Below the pieces are notes generated by a model. That model was not told where the DNA came from and did not search any database. It worked only from the letters and a program-made list of their open reading frames with translations. Made by a program: the position numbers and the translations under genes. Positions 17,969 through 27,600 of a stretch of 64,000 nt of DNA are shown in pieces. Every line of letters starts with the position of its first letter. Position 1 is the stretch's first letter. The stretch is from UBA940 sp031547885. Lineage in GTDB: Bacteria > Bacteroidota > Bacteroidia > Bacteroidales > Rikenellaceae. The DNA is taken from NCBI GenBank assembly GCA_031547885.1, contig JAVBRO010000009.1:62001-126000 (forward strand), read 5' to 3'.

Positions 17969-19024
17969 TTATTTTGCTATAACTATGTAAACGGGAAGGT
18001 GGTCGCTGTATCCGGCCTGGAAGTTGTCGCCCACATAAGTGCGCAGCGGATAGCCTTTATACTGGCCTTCCTGCTGGAAAAGGTATTTCGCACGGAAGAT
18101 ATTGCCGTAAAATACGTTGCCCTCGGTCTTGACGATGCGCCACGTGCCGCGTTTACCATTGACCAGGTTCTCGCTCACCACGATATTGTCGAAAAGATTC
18201 CACGCATCCTGGTAAGCCAGCGTGCCGTGCCCCTGTTTAAACATCTCGAGGTAGGGGTTGAACATGTCGCCCTCCTGCAGCTCCTTGACTTTCTGCTTTC
18301 CGCCCAGAACGACTGCGATGCTTTTGTCGGTCGGGTCGTCGTTAAGGTCGCCCATAACCACTATTTTGGTTGCGGGATTGGCCATATGCACCGAGTCGAT
18401 TATGTGGCGCATGATCTCCGCGGCCCTCACGCGCCTCGGCTCCGACGCCTGCTGTCCGCCCAGCCTCGAGGGCCAGTGCGCGACCATGAAATAGAAAGGT
18501 TCGCCGTCCATCGTCCCCCACATCGCGAGGATATCGCGCGTGCGCCAGTTGGGCATCTCCGCGATCCTCACCGGATGCGGATAGCTCCCCTCGAGTTTGA
18601 AGCGGTCGGCGCGGTACATAAAGCCCACGTCGACCCCGCGCGCATCGGGCGAGTCGTAGTGCACTATCCTGTAGTTGGCCTTCCGTATCTTCTCCATCAT
18701 GACGAGGTCTTCCAGCACACTGCGGTTTTCGATCTCGGAGACGCCTATTATGGCCGGAAAATCCTTGTTTGCCTGTGCGACGCCGTAGAACACCTGGTCG
18801 AGGTTGTGCATTTTCGTCCAGTACTTGTGGCTGTTCCATTTTTTGTTGCCGTCGGGCAGGAACTCCCTGTCGTTCGTGTCGGGATCCTGGATGGTATCGA
18901 ACAGGTTCTCGAGGTTATAGAACATTATGGTGTTGCGCTGTTCTTTCTGTCCGTACAGGGCGGTCCCTGCGCAGAGAGTCAACAGCACAATGGCAAGAGT
19001 CAGTTTTTTAGCTCTCATAATCAC
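17969..19024 (-). CDS. Secreted endonuclease/exonuclease/phosphatase-family protein
   Basis: 351 residues, with a possible better start at Met3 (19018). The signal peptide ends near ALYGQ. The catalytic blocks of the DNase I-like fold are present: MFYNLENLFDT, GVSEIENRSVLEDL (metal-binding Glu), HWPSRLGGQQ (catalytic His), MGDLNDDPTDKS (Asp/Asn pair) and SDHLPVYI (terminal Asp-His). Family members hydrolyse phosphodiester bonds in DNA, RNA, phosphoinositides or other substrates. Location beside a TonB receptor and surface lipoproteins suggests extracellular or periplasmic digestion before uptake. Confidence 0.87.
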   Translation of the reverse strand: MIMRAKKLTLAIVLLTLCAGTALYGQKEQRNTIMFYNLENLFDTIQDPDTNDREFLPDGNKKWNSHKYWTKMHNLDQVFYGVAQANKDFPAIIGVSEIENRSVLEDLVMMEKIRKANYRIVHYDSPDARGVDVGFMYRADRFKLEGSYPHPVRIAEMPNWRTRDILAMWGTMDGEPFYFMVAHWPSRLGGQQASEPRRVRAAEIMRHIIDSVHMANPATKIVVMGDLNDDPTDKSIAVVLGGKQKVKELQEGDMFNPYLEMFKQGHGTLAYQDAWNLFDNIVVSENLVNGKRGTWRIVKTEGNVFYGNIFRAKYLFQQEGQYKGYPLRTYVGDNFQAGYSDHLPVYIVIAK

Positions 19025-19104
19025 AAAATGTCAGTTTCACATCAATCGTTTCGCGGCTGTTAAAAATCGTTCGCCGGTCGTTGGGCGGCCGGGGATCCGG
19101 TTAT

Positions 19105-19136
19105 ACATGGGCGGAACGGTGTCGTTCCGCCCATGT
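19105..19136 (-). terminator. Hairpin between the BACON lipoprotein and nuclease genes
   Basis: Perfect 14-bp inverted repeat (ACATGGGCGGAACG and its complement) with a 4-nt loop, just after the 4.7-kb gene. No strong T run follows, so it may be an attenuating or RNA-stabilising hairpin rather than a full terminator. Confidence 0.55.
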
Positions 19137-19149
19137 TCCGGAGTTCTGC

Positions 19150-22100
19150 CTAATAGGCCGTCCAGCTTACCTGGTTGACACCCGGACGACCCGCCTCGTT
19201 CGACGCTATCTTAATTACAGCATTGCCGCTGACATTAATATTGTCGATCGTGTACGTCCCGAATGTACCAGCGGTGGATGTTGCGTTAGGCTGGGTGAAT
19301 GTTCCTTTTTCGACATCGTTCACAAAGACCTTGAACGAAACACCCGTACTCGTATCACCGAACCCTATGCACCAGTCGATGGAGATGGAACCGACACCGG
19401 TACTTATTGTGCTTGTGGTCAGAGACCCCGGATTGGCGTTAGAGCCATTGTAACGTCCTATGAAAAACTTAGCTTTGCCTGTACCGGTTCCCTGGTTGTG
19501 CGCCGTTCCGGCATAAGTCCAGACAAGGCCCGTTACCTCGGTGCTGGTGTAAGTGCCGTTTGACGCTGCCGCCGTATAGCTGTTATTGGTACTGGTAAAA
19601 TTGCTGAATGTCTCTATACTTTCACCTGCGGCAGCCGCTGCATCTTGAGTAAAGACGATGGTGTAGCTGTTTACCGGGACGGTAGCGGTCGTGCTTATGG
19701 TCAGGGTCAGAGTTTTTTCGACCTGATCGTTGTTCTTACCGATGGTGAACGAGATCGTTCCGTTGCCGGTGCCGGTTTCGGATGCAGGCGAAAAATCCGA
19801 GTACGCAGCGGTCCCGCTGACAGATGTTGTCCATGTGACACCCGCACTGGCCGACACGGCCACGCTCTGCGCACCTCCACCTGCGACGACCGTGACGGGC
19901 GCTGCATTAGCCTCCAGATAATCGGTAATGGGAGACATGCTGGCCGCATCGAAGAAGAATAGTCCCGCTGTATAGCTGGTTGTGCCCGTATAGGAGCGGA
20001 TGTAATCCGACGACGCCGATGCGGTTCCGATATACACGCCGCCCGAGGAGCCGTATATGCCTCCCTTATCAGAATCCGTAAACACCCAGGGGGTCGCTGT
20101 ATCCGTCAATGCAAGTTTCCGGTTTGCGGCAGGGTCGGCGCTGCTGTAAAGGTATTTACCGTCGGATGTTTTAATGTAATAAGTATTCGCCGCACTCGCT
20201 GACTCTATCTGAATGAGAGCGCCCGGGGTCGCGGTACCGCTAACGAAGACAAGCTGTCCCGTTCCGTAGCCGTAGCTGCTGGTCTTGCAGTCTCCACCGG
20301 CAGCATTGGAAACGGCTCCGGTCCACAGCTGATAATTTCCATCTGAAAATCCAGCCATATAGTAAGTCCCCGGCGTGAGGTTTGCGATCCTGCCGATAGG
20401 CATTTGCACGGGGGTTGCTGCGGCCTGGTTATAGACGATGTCGTAGTATTTGGTTGTGATATCGGCATCAGTCGTGGATACGCGCACGGTCATGGTCTTG
20501 GCCGTCTGATCGGTGTTGGGATCGATCGTGAACGTAACCGTTCCGGGTCCCGAGGTCACGCTCGGCACAAGCGGAGTATGCGAAGCGGTAGCCACGCCTT
20601 CTACGGCGGCTGTCCACTCGACATTGCCGGTCACGTTGATAGTCTGCGATCCTCCCGCTGCATCTACCGTAACGGGCGACGCCGTGCTGACGCCGAAGGT
20701 CTTGACGACGGCCGCTTTATCCTGGTTGAATACGATGGAGTAGGATTTCTGGCCCGTGACGCCGGCGTCCGTCGTGGAGACGGTCAGCGTCAGGGTCTTG
20801 TCATTGGCGGTGTCGCTGTTCGCGTTGAACATTAGGGATATCTCATCGGCACCGGTGCCGCTGTCAGGCGTGGGATCGGTTGAAAGAGTTGCGGTGTTCC
20901 CACCCTCGACCACGGCTGTCCATGCGACGTTGCCGGTCACATTCACTTTATATTCCCCGCCCACTGCGGCGACCGTAACAGGTGTTGCTGTGCTGACGCC
21001 GAATGTTTTGACGACGGCAGCGGCATCCTGGTTAAAGACAATGTCGTAGTGTTGCGGCGTGACAGCGGCAGTCGTGGATACACGCAGGGTGAGGCTCTTC
21101 GCGGTCTGTTCGGTATTTGCATCGATCGAGATGGCGATGTCTCCCGCGCCGGTACCGCTGGGCGTAAGTCCGGTATACGTGGCGGTAGCACTGGCCAGCA
21201 CTTCGGTCGTCCAAGCGACATTACCCGTCACATTCACGGTTTGTGCTCCGCCGGCCGCAGTAACTGTAACGGGCGAAGCCGTGGTTACGTTGAAGGCTGG
21301 AGCTGGCGCAGTGGCTTTGAAGAAGTAGACCCCTATGTCATACTGGGTTGCCGATGCATACGCACGTATGTAATTGGAACTCGCATTTGTCGCGGTCATC
21401 AGGGTAACGCCGTTTGAAAGGGGAGCGATACCGTTGCTGTTCGCTCTGTTGGCAAACGTCCATGCGGTCGGTGTGTCCGTCAACGCGAGCTTGTTGCTGC
21501 TGTTGGCCGTGGTATTATAAAGATACTGGTTACCATACTTGATATAATAGGTGTTCGCAGTGCCTGTCGAAACCAGTTCGATTACTTTCGCCCCGTCTTC
21601 AGAGGAAGTGACCGGTATAAGCACTCCGGAAGAATAAGTATAGCTGTTAGTAAGAAGGTAACCGCCTGCCGTATTTGAAAGGCCTCCCGTCCACAATTCG
21701 TATGTAGTAGACCCGACTGTTTTCAGTCCTGCTATATAGTAGGTTCCTGCGGTGAGTTTTGCAACGTCGCTGACAAGCGTCTCGCCGCCGCCCGCCGGGT
21801 ACTGGTTAAAGAGGATGTCGTAGGTTTTAGTAGTGACGCCGGTATCGTTGGTGGTCACGCGCAGGGTCATGGTCTTGGCTTCCGAAGAGGTGTTCTCTTT
21901 GAAAGTGAACTTGATCGTGGCGTTGCCGGAGCCGAAGTCGGGTGAAGGCTGTGCCGAAAGGTTATCACTGCCGCTTAGAACGGTAGCCGTCCATGCGACA
22001 TTGGCCGTCACGCTTACGGTCTCCTCGCCTCCCTCTGCAAGAACCGCAACAGGTCCCTCGGAAGGATTGACGTTGAAATATTTGCCGCCCCCGAAACGGG

Positions 22101-23850
22101 TTCCGGTGAGGCCCGACATGTCGGCTGTAGTGCGCGGCATGAGCTGGTTAACCGTCGGATCGCCCGCTATCGTACCCACACCGATTATATAGCCGCTGCC
22201 CGAGGGAACGTCCGTTTCCTTGAATTGCGAATAGTACGACATATAAACCGGGTAATTATCGCCGGTGTTGCTCTCCATCGGGATAGCAGTCGCCGACGTT
22301 GCAGCGCCCGTTCCGGTGGTGGTGATCTTGAAACTGTCGTCGTTGAACTTTTTCCCCAGCGCGGCCGCGGTGAACTGCACGTTCGATATTTTGACCAGCA
22401 TGCTCTGGTAGTCGCCCGAATTGAACTGGGTGGCCGTGATCTCTTTCGGAGTGATCGGCTTGGTCTGGCCGGTCAGCACCACGTCGGCGTTAGGCACGCC
22501 CGCAGGAGTTCCGGACTTAGTCAGCTGTACCAACCCCTGGTATGAAGTGATCGTAAGACCCGCGAGGTTTATATATACCTCGGCGTCCTGCGGAAGTGCA
22601 TTATCCGTACCCGGCTTGGCATCGGCGGCCAGGCGGGCTGTAATACCGGCCGTGCCGTCGGATATCATCAGATTCTTGAGCGAGGCGACGTTGTTCTGGT
22701 CGAAGTCAACGATCACTGTGCCTTTCACATATTGCTTGTCTGCGGGGAACGTATAATCCGAACCTGTATAGAGTGCGCGGACCTGGGTAAGGGTAAGTTC
22801 CGTGCCTTCGGGATCGGGACCCGGACCGGGACCGCCGCCCGGATTGATGATCGTACCGTTGCCGCCTTCGGTAAGTGAGAAGCTGTCCGAACGCAGGCCT
22901 TCGCCGTTGCCGTAGCCGCTGAAGATCATATAGAGCGTCGTGGTTCCGTCGGGCACTTTGAATTCGGCCTTGACATTGGTCCAGCCGTTGCCGATAATGT
23001 CGCCCACGGTGTAGGCCACATCGGCGAAATCGGTCCCGTTGAAACCTATCTGCAGTTTGACCGTACTGGTCGAAATAGGGGTGGTAGTTGGTTCAAAGCT
23101 GCCGCTGTCGCCGGTCGCCGAACTCTTGGTATCCTGCATGATCCAGGCGAAGGTAAAGTTTGTCTTTCCTCCGGTGCTGATCTGGTTAATTCCGAAGGTC
23201 TGTGCGGAAGAGCCGCTCAGATATACATAAGGAGCCGTCGATGACGCCGCGCTTCCCTTGACGGGATCCCACTGCGGTCCGGAGTTTCGCACGCTGGCGT
23301 TGCCCGTGTAAGTAACCGCACTCTGGTTGACAGTGCCCTTTTTGGTCCATCCGGTGAAATCCGTAACATATGGCCAATAGCCGGAGTCATCCTTCGAAAC
23401 GGAACTTCCCGCATCTTCGAAATAGATCTGGGATCCTACCGGGGGTTCGCCGTTGCCGGCCTGGTTGATGACGACTTTCCTTGTATTGGCGCCGTCAGTG
23501 GTAGCGAATACCAGCGTGACGCTCCTGGCCGGGTCCGGATTGGGATCTACATGGATATTGACCGGGGTAGTCTTATCCTTATTCCCCTTCGCGGGATTGA
23601 CGGAGACCCAGCTTGCAGACGTTTCCTGCATCTTCCAGTTGCGCGAAGATTTCACAGCGATACCGAAGTCGCCGCCTGTATCCTCCACGGAAAGCGTAAG
23701 GTTATTATCGATATTCCCGTCGTAAAGAATGTCGAGATAAGGCTGGCTCGGATTCTCCGGCTCCCTCTCGTCGCACCCTGAAAGGCCTCCCGCCAGCATA
23801 ATGGCGGCCACAGCCCACAGTCCTCTTGAAATCAGATAACTCTTTTTCAT
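19150..23850 (-). CDS. Giant multi-BACON surface lipoprotein with DUF5689 and duplicated insert domains
   Basis: 1566 residues; lipobox GGLSGC with Cys26. Domains by eye: BACON 1 (about 36-131), a jelly-roll choice-of-anchor-like domain (139-328), a Gly/Pro linker (336-347), a DUF5689/OB-like domain (351-590), BACON 2 (592-686), insert domain A (692-847), BACON 3-5 in tandem (853-941, 950-1044, 1051-1141), insert domain B (1151-1303, clearly a paralogue of A: both have GTYY.AG, LWTG..SN.AGG, NTYYIK, KLALTDT, YIR.Y), BACON 6 (1311-1403), and a C-terminal choice-of-anchor-like domain (1409-1566). BACON modules are usually spacers or binding domains in Bacteroidota surface proteins. First gene of the module; ligand unknown. 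Confidence 0.85.
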   Translation of the reverse strand: MKKSYLISRGLWAVAAIMLAGGLSGCDEREPENPSQPYLDILYDGNIDNNLTLSVEDTGGDFGIAVKSSRNWKMQETSASWVSVNPAKGNKDKTTPVNIHVDPNPDPARSVTLVFATTDGANTRKVVINQAGNGEPPVGSQIYFEDAGSSVSKDDSGYWPYVTDFTGWTKKGTVNQSAVTYTGNASVRNSGPQWDPVKGSAASSTAPYVYLSGSSAQTFGINQISTGGKTNFTFAWIMQDTKSSATGDSGSFEPTTTPISTSTVKLQIGFNGTDFADVAYTVGDIIGNGWTNVKAEFKVPDGTTTLYMIFSGYGNGEGLRSDSFSLTEGGNGTIINPGGGPGPGPDPEGTELTLTQVRALYTGSDYTFPADKQYVKGTVIVDFDQNNVASLKNLMISDGTAGITARLAADAKPGTDNALPQDAEVYINLAGLTITSYQGLVQLTKSGTPAGVPNADVVLTGQTKPITPKEITATQFNSGDYQSMLVKISNVQFTAAALGKKFNDDSFKITTTGTGAATSATAIPMESNTGDNYPVYMSYYSQFKETDVPSGSGYIIGVGTIAGDPTVNQLMPRTTADMSGLTGTRFGGGKYFNVNPSEGPVAVLAEGGEETVSVTANVAWTATVLSGSDNLSAQPSPDFGSGNATIKFTFKENTSSEAKTMTLRVTTNDTGVTTKTYDILFNQYPAGGGETLVSDVAKLTAGTYYIAGLKTVGSTTYELWTGGLSNTAGGYLLTNSYTYSSGVLIPVTSSEDGAKVIELVSTGTANTYYIKYGNQYLYNTTANSSNKLALTDTPTAWTFANRANSNGIAPLSNGVTLMTATNASSNYIRAYASATQYDIGVYFFKATAPAPAFNVTTASPVTVTAAGGAQTVNVTGNVAWTTEVLASATATYTGLTPSGTGAGDIAISIDANTEQTAKSLTLRVSTTAAVTPQHYDIVFNQDAAAVVKTFGVSTATPVTVAAVGGEYKVNVTGNVAWTAVVEGGNTATLSTDPTPDSGTGADEISLMFNANSDTANDKTLTLTVSTTDAGVTGQKSYSIVFNQDKAAVVKTFGVSTASPVTVDAAGGSQTINVTGNVEWTAAVEGVATASHTPLVPSVTSGPGTVTFTIDPNTDQTAKTMTVRVSTTDADITTKYYDIVYNQAAATPVQMPIGRIANLTPGTYYMAGFSDGNYQLWTGAVSNAAGGDCKTSSYGYGTGQLVFVSGTATPGALIQIESASAANTYYIKTSDGKYLYSSADPAANRKLALTDTATPWVFTDSDKGGIYGSSGGVYIGTASASSDYIRSYTGTTSYTAGLFFFDAASMSPITDYLEANAAPVTVVAGGGAQSVAVSASAGVTWTTSVSGTAAYSDFSPASETGTGNGTISFTIGKNNDQVEKTLTLTISTTATVPVNSYTIVFTQDAAAAAGESIETFSNFTSTNNSYTAAASNGTYTSTEVTGLVWTYAGTAHNQGTGTGKAKFFIGRYNGSNANPGSLTTSTISTGVGSISIDWCIGFGDTSTGVSFKVFVNDVEKGTFTQPNATSTAGTFGTYTIDNINVSGNAVIKIASNEAGRPGVNQVSWTAY
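20428..21294 (-). repeat. Three tandem BACON-encoding repeats
   Basis: About 280-bp units within the 1566-residue protein gene. Each encodes a segment like FGVSTASPVTV.AAGG followed by VNVTGNV.WT and ending in YDIVFNQ. More distant copies lie at about 21793-22077 and 19642-19920. Confidence 0.75.
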
Positions 23851-23912
23851 ACGATGTCATTTTTAGAATGAATGTTATTTTGTATCTCCTTTTTTTCTGT
23901 TAATTTTGCCTC

Positions 23913-24058
23913 TCTCAGGCATATACAACAAAGGTGCATCAACCACCGTTATACAAGGACATATACGTCCCTGCCGTGGTGGTTGATGCACCTTTGTCAT
24001 ATAGCCTCGCCTGAGAAACAGGCTATATGAAGGCGGGGACTTTTCTATCCCCCTGCCT
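23913..24058 (-). promoter_or_regulatory. Large structured 5' leader of the BACON/nuclease/TonB module
   Basis: A perfect 20-bp stem (23928-23947 with 23978-23997; it begins ACAAAGGTGC) encloses a loop that has its own GGAC/GTCC hairpin. It is prolonged outward by TCTCAGGC (23913-23920) and GCCTGAGA. The alternative stem CATATAGCC/GGCTATATG competes with this extension. A third hairpin, AGGC-GGGGA with TCCCC-TGCCT, sits at about 24031-24058. On the minus strand the whole set lies 60-210 nt upstream of the ATG at 23850. Mutually exclusive stems suggest a riboswitch, attenuator or other RNA regulator; a palindromic insertion is the alternative. It matches no riboswitch I recognise. Confidence 0.55.
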
Positions 24059-24150
24059 GCAACCTATAGTCGTTTACGCTTCTTTTCTACATTTCCGGAA
24101 ACCACTTGTGTTTTAAAGTTTTCCTTACGATTTCGCTATAAAGTAGATTC

Positions 24151-24158
24151 CAAATATA
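24151..24158 (-). promoter_or_regulatory. Candidate -7 box for the BACON module
   Basis: TATATTTG on the minus strand, in an A/T-rich stretch about 300 bp upstream of the ATG at 23850. No clear -33 TTTG. If used, the transcript would contain the whole structured leader. The rest of 24159-24341 shows nothing else I can name. Confidence 0.35.
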
Positions 24159-24341
24159 TAAAATTATTCGAGAAAAGGGCAGTTTTGTTAATATTTCTTC
24201 ATCCGGGAATGCCGGTTTTACGCAAAAAGAGGAAATTTATCCCTGCTCCGCCTTTTTCCGGACATGTAAGCCGTAAAAGACGGATTTCCGGAGCTCCCGG
24301 GATTGGCATTTTCCCCGTCGGCATCCGGCGGAAGAGAGCTC

Positions 24342-24656
24342 CTAAAGCAGTTTCTCGAACTTGGCCTGAAGGTCGGATTTACCGAGTGCGCCCACATGGC
24401 GTTCGGCCAGTTCGCCGTTCTTAAAGAAAAGAATGGTGGGGATGTTGCGGATCGAATATTTCACCGGCAGGTCGTTGTCTGTGTCCACGTTGCATTTGCC
24501 CACGGTGATGCGACCTTCATACTCTGCGGCCAGTTCTTCGACCATAGGTGCGATCATGCGGCACGGGCCGCACCATTCCGCCCAGAAATCCACTACGAGG
24601 GGTTTGCCGCTATCCAGAAGCTGCTGAAAGTTGGCGCTTGTAATCTCTAAAGCCAT
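24342..24656 (-). CDS. trxA: Thioredoxin
   Basis: A 104-residue thioredoxin with the active site WCGPC (28-32), the cis-proline segment NIPTILFF, and no signal peptide, so it is the general cytoplasmic reductant. It would also be the electron source for the DsbD encoded in this window. It follows dnaE by 33 bp on the same strand. Confidence 0.96.
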   Translation of the reverse strand: MALEITSANFQQLLDSGKPLVVDFWAEWCGPCRMIAPMVEELAAEYEGRITVGKCNVDTDNDLPVKYSIRNIPTILFFKNGELAERHVGALGKSDLQAKFEKLL

Positions 24657-24689
24657 AAGTTTGTTTTTTATGTTATTATTTGTTTGGTT

Positions 24690-27600
24690 TTACTGTATCG
24701 TATAACGTAGTTCGTTGTCGTCGAGGAAGTCGGTGAACCCGCCGGTCAGTCCGACCTTGTATTTGCGCGAATACATCCTCACAGATATATTTCCTCTGCG
24801 GTCGACCACCCTCATGCTGAGCCTCAGGCCGCCTTCGCACTCCCGCGCCGCTTCGTCTAAAGCCGCAACAAACGGGCCATCGATTGCGTCAAGGGGCACG
24901 GTAATGCAAATTTCCTTTAAAAAATCTTTTTCGACGTCGCCCAATTGTACTATCGAGGCGATCCGGGCCTCGAACTCCTCCTGGTTGTACATCTTTGGCT
25001 GTATTTTGCCGCGTATGAACAGGAAGTAGTCCGTAAAGAAGAATATGCGGTACTTCTCGTAGTCCTTGTCGAACATGGTGAATTCGTGGATATTGCCGTC
25101 GTAATCTTCCACCTTGATGCGTCCGTAGGGCTTGCCTTTCTGCGACATCAGGTTCTGCACCCCGGTCACCATTCCGGCGACCGTAAAGTCCTGGTTGGCC
25201 CTTCCGGCGGGGTTTTCCAGATCCTGCAATGTCATGTTACACAGGTGCTTTATCACGACCTGATATTTATCCAGAGGATGCGACGAGAGATAGATTCCTA
25301 TGGCTTCGCGCTCGCGGTTCAGTGTTTCGAGCTGCGACCAGTCGGGGAAGACGGGCAGCAGCGGACGCTGTATGGCGGCTTCCTCGACCCCCATCCCGAA
25401 GAGGCTTTGCTGGACGTTCGACTTTTCGCTCTGCACTTTCGAGCCGTAGCGCATCAGCTGTTCGAGGAAAATGCCGCTTCCGTCGGCCGAATCCGTGGCG
25501 AAGAACTTGCTGCGGTGGAAACCCGATATGGCGTCGAGTGCACCCGCGACAGCCAGCCCTTCCAGTGTCTTCTTGTTGACCGACTGGAAGTTGATCCGTT
25601 CCATGAAGTCGTATATGTCCTTGTATTTGCCGTTCGCACGCCGTTCCTCGATGATCGACTTCACGGCGGCCTCGCCCACCCCTTTGATGCCCCCGAGCCC
25701 GAAACGCACGTTGCCTTCTTTATCCGACGAGAACATATGGTAGCTTTCGTTGACGTCGGGCCCCAGCACGTTGATACCCATCCGTTTGCACTCCTGCATA
25801 TAGAGCGTGATGCTCTTGATATCCGAGAGGTTGCGGCTCAAGAGGGCGGCCATGAACTCCGACGGGTAGTGCGCCTTGAGGTAGCCGGTCTGGTAGGCCA
25901 CGTAGGCGTAGCAGGTCGAGTGCGACTTGTTGAAGGCGTAGGACGCGAAGGCCTCCCAGTCACCCCATATTTTCGCGACGATCTTCGGGTCGTGACCGTT
26001 CTTCTCTGCGCCCGATATGAAGTCGGGCTTCATCTTGTCCAGCACATCCTTCTGCTTCTTACCCATCGCCTTGCGGAGGGTGTCGGCCTGCCCGCCGGTG
26101 AACCCCGCAAGCTTCTGCGACAGGAGCATCACCTGTTCCTGGTAGACCGTGATGCCGTATGTGTCGCTCAGATACTCCTCCATATCGGCGATCTCGTACT
26201 CGACCGGTTCGTCGCCGTTCTTGCGCTTGATGAACGACGGGATGTAGTCCATCGGCCCCGGACGGTAGAGTGCGTTCATCGCTATAAGATCTTCGAACCG
26301 TGTGGGTTTCAGGTTCTTGAGGTGTTTACGCATCCCGGCAGATTCGAACTGGAACAGTCCGTGGGTCTCGCCGCGGCTGAAAAGTTTATAAGTTTCCGGA
26401 TCGTCGAGTCCCACGGCGTCGATATCGATCTTCAACCCGTGAACGTACTCGATATTTTTCAGCGCGTCCTTTATAATGGAAAGGGTACGCAGACCCAGGA
26501 AGTCCATCTTTATAAGGCCGATGCTTTCCACCTGCGTCCCCTCGAACTGCACCACGTTTTTCAGCTCCTCGTCGCGTTCCTCTTTAGATTTGGGTTTCTC
26601 TTTCGACACTTTGGCATCCTTGTCGCGCACGGTGGCGATCGGGACGTAAAGCTCGAGATCGTCCTTGCCGATGATAACGCCGCAGGCATGCACACCTGTC
26701 TGGCGCACCGAGCCTTCCAGTTTTTCGGCGTATTCCAGGGTCTTCCGGACAGTCTGGTTGGGAGATTCTTTCTCGGCGCGCATTTCGGCCGAAACCTCGT
26801 AGACAAATTCGAACGGCGTCTGCCCTTTCTTGGGCGTCAGGCGATCGGGTATCAGTTTTGTGAGGCGGTCGCTCTCCTGCAGGGAGAGTTTCTGCACGCG
26901 GGCAACGTCTTTAATGGCCATTTTGGGAGCCATGGTCCCGAAAGTCACTATCTGTGCAACGCGCTTTTTGCCGTATTTCTCGGTCACGTAGTTCAGCACG
27001 TCGGCGCGGCCGTCCTCATCGAAATCGATATCGACGTCGGGCAGCGAGATACGGTCGGGATTGAGGAAGCGCTCGAACAGCAGGTCGTACTGCAGCGGGT
27101 CTATATTGGTGATACGCAGAGCATAGGCCACTACCGAACCGGCGGCGGAACCTCGGCCAGGTCCAACCGAAACGCCCATTTCGCGTGCGGCGCGTATAAA
27201 GTCCCACACAATTAAGAAGTAGCCCGGGAACCCCATCCATTCGATGGTGTCGAGCTCGTATTTCAGGCGCTGCTTTATCTCATCTGAAAGCTCCTCGCCG
27301 TAACGCTCCTTCGCCCCTTTTTTGGTAAGGTAGACCAGATAGCGGAACTGCTTGGCCACCATTAGTTTGTCTTCCAGATGTTCGGACACTGCCAGCGCCT
27401 CCAGTTCTTCCTGCGACTGTGTGGCCATTATCGCAGCTTTCTGCTCTTCGCTTTTCACCGCCCCGGCGAACGACGTGCGCAGGTCCTCGAAATATATCTC
27501 GAAGCCGGGCGGGGGCGGGAAGTCTGGCATCAGCGGGTCGTGCTTGAGCGAATAAGCCTCGATCTTGTCGGCTATTTCGAGCGTGGTCGCCAGCGCCTCG

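Noticed and set aside
23928..23997. Invertible promoter flanked by inverted repeats, as in Bacteroides phase variation
   Set aside because: The 30-bp interior is too short and has no promoter match, and no invertase gene is nearby; a leader hairpin fits better.
24945..27215. 756-codon open frame antisense to dnaE
   Set aside because: Shadow produced by GC-rich third positions of dnaE; composition is implausible and there is no recognisable domain.
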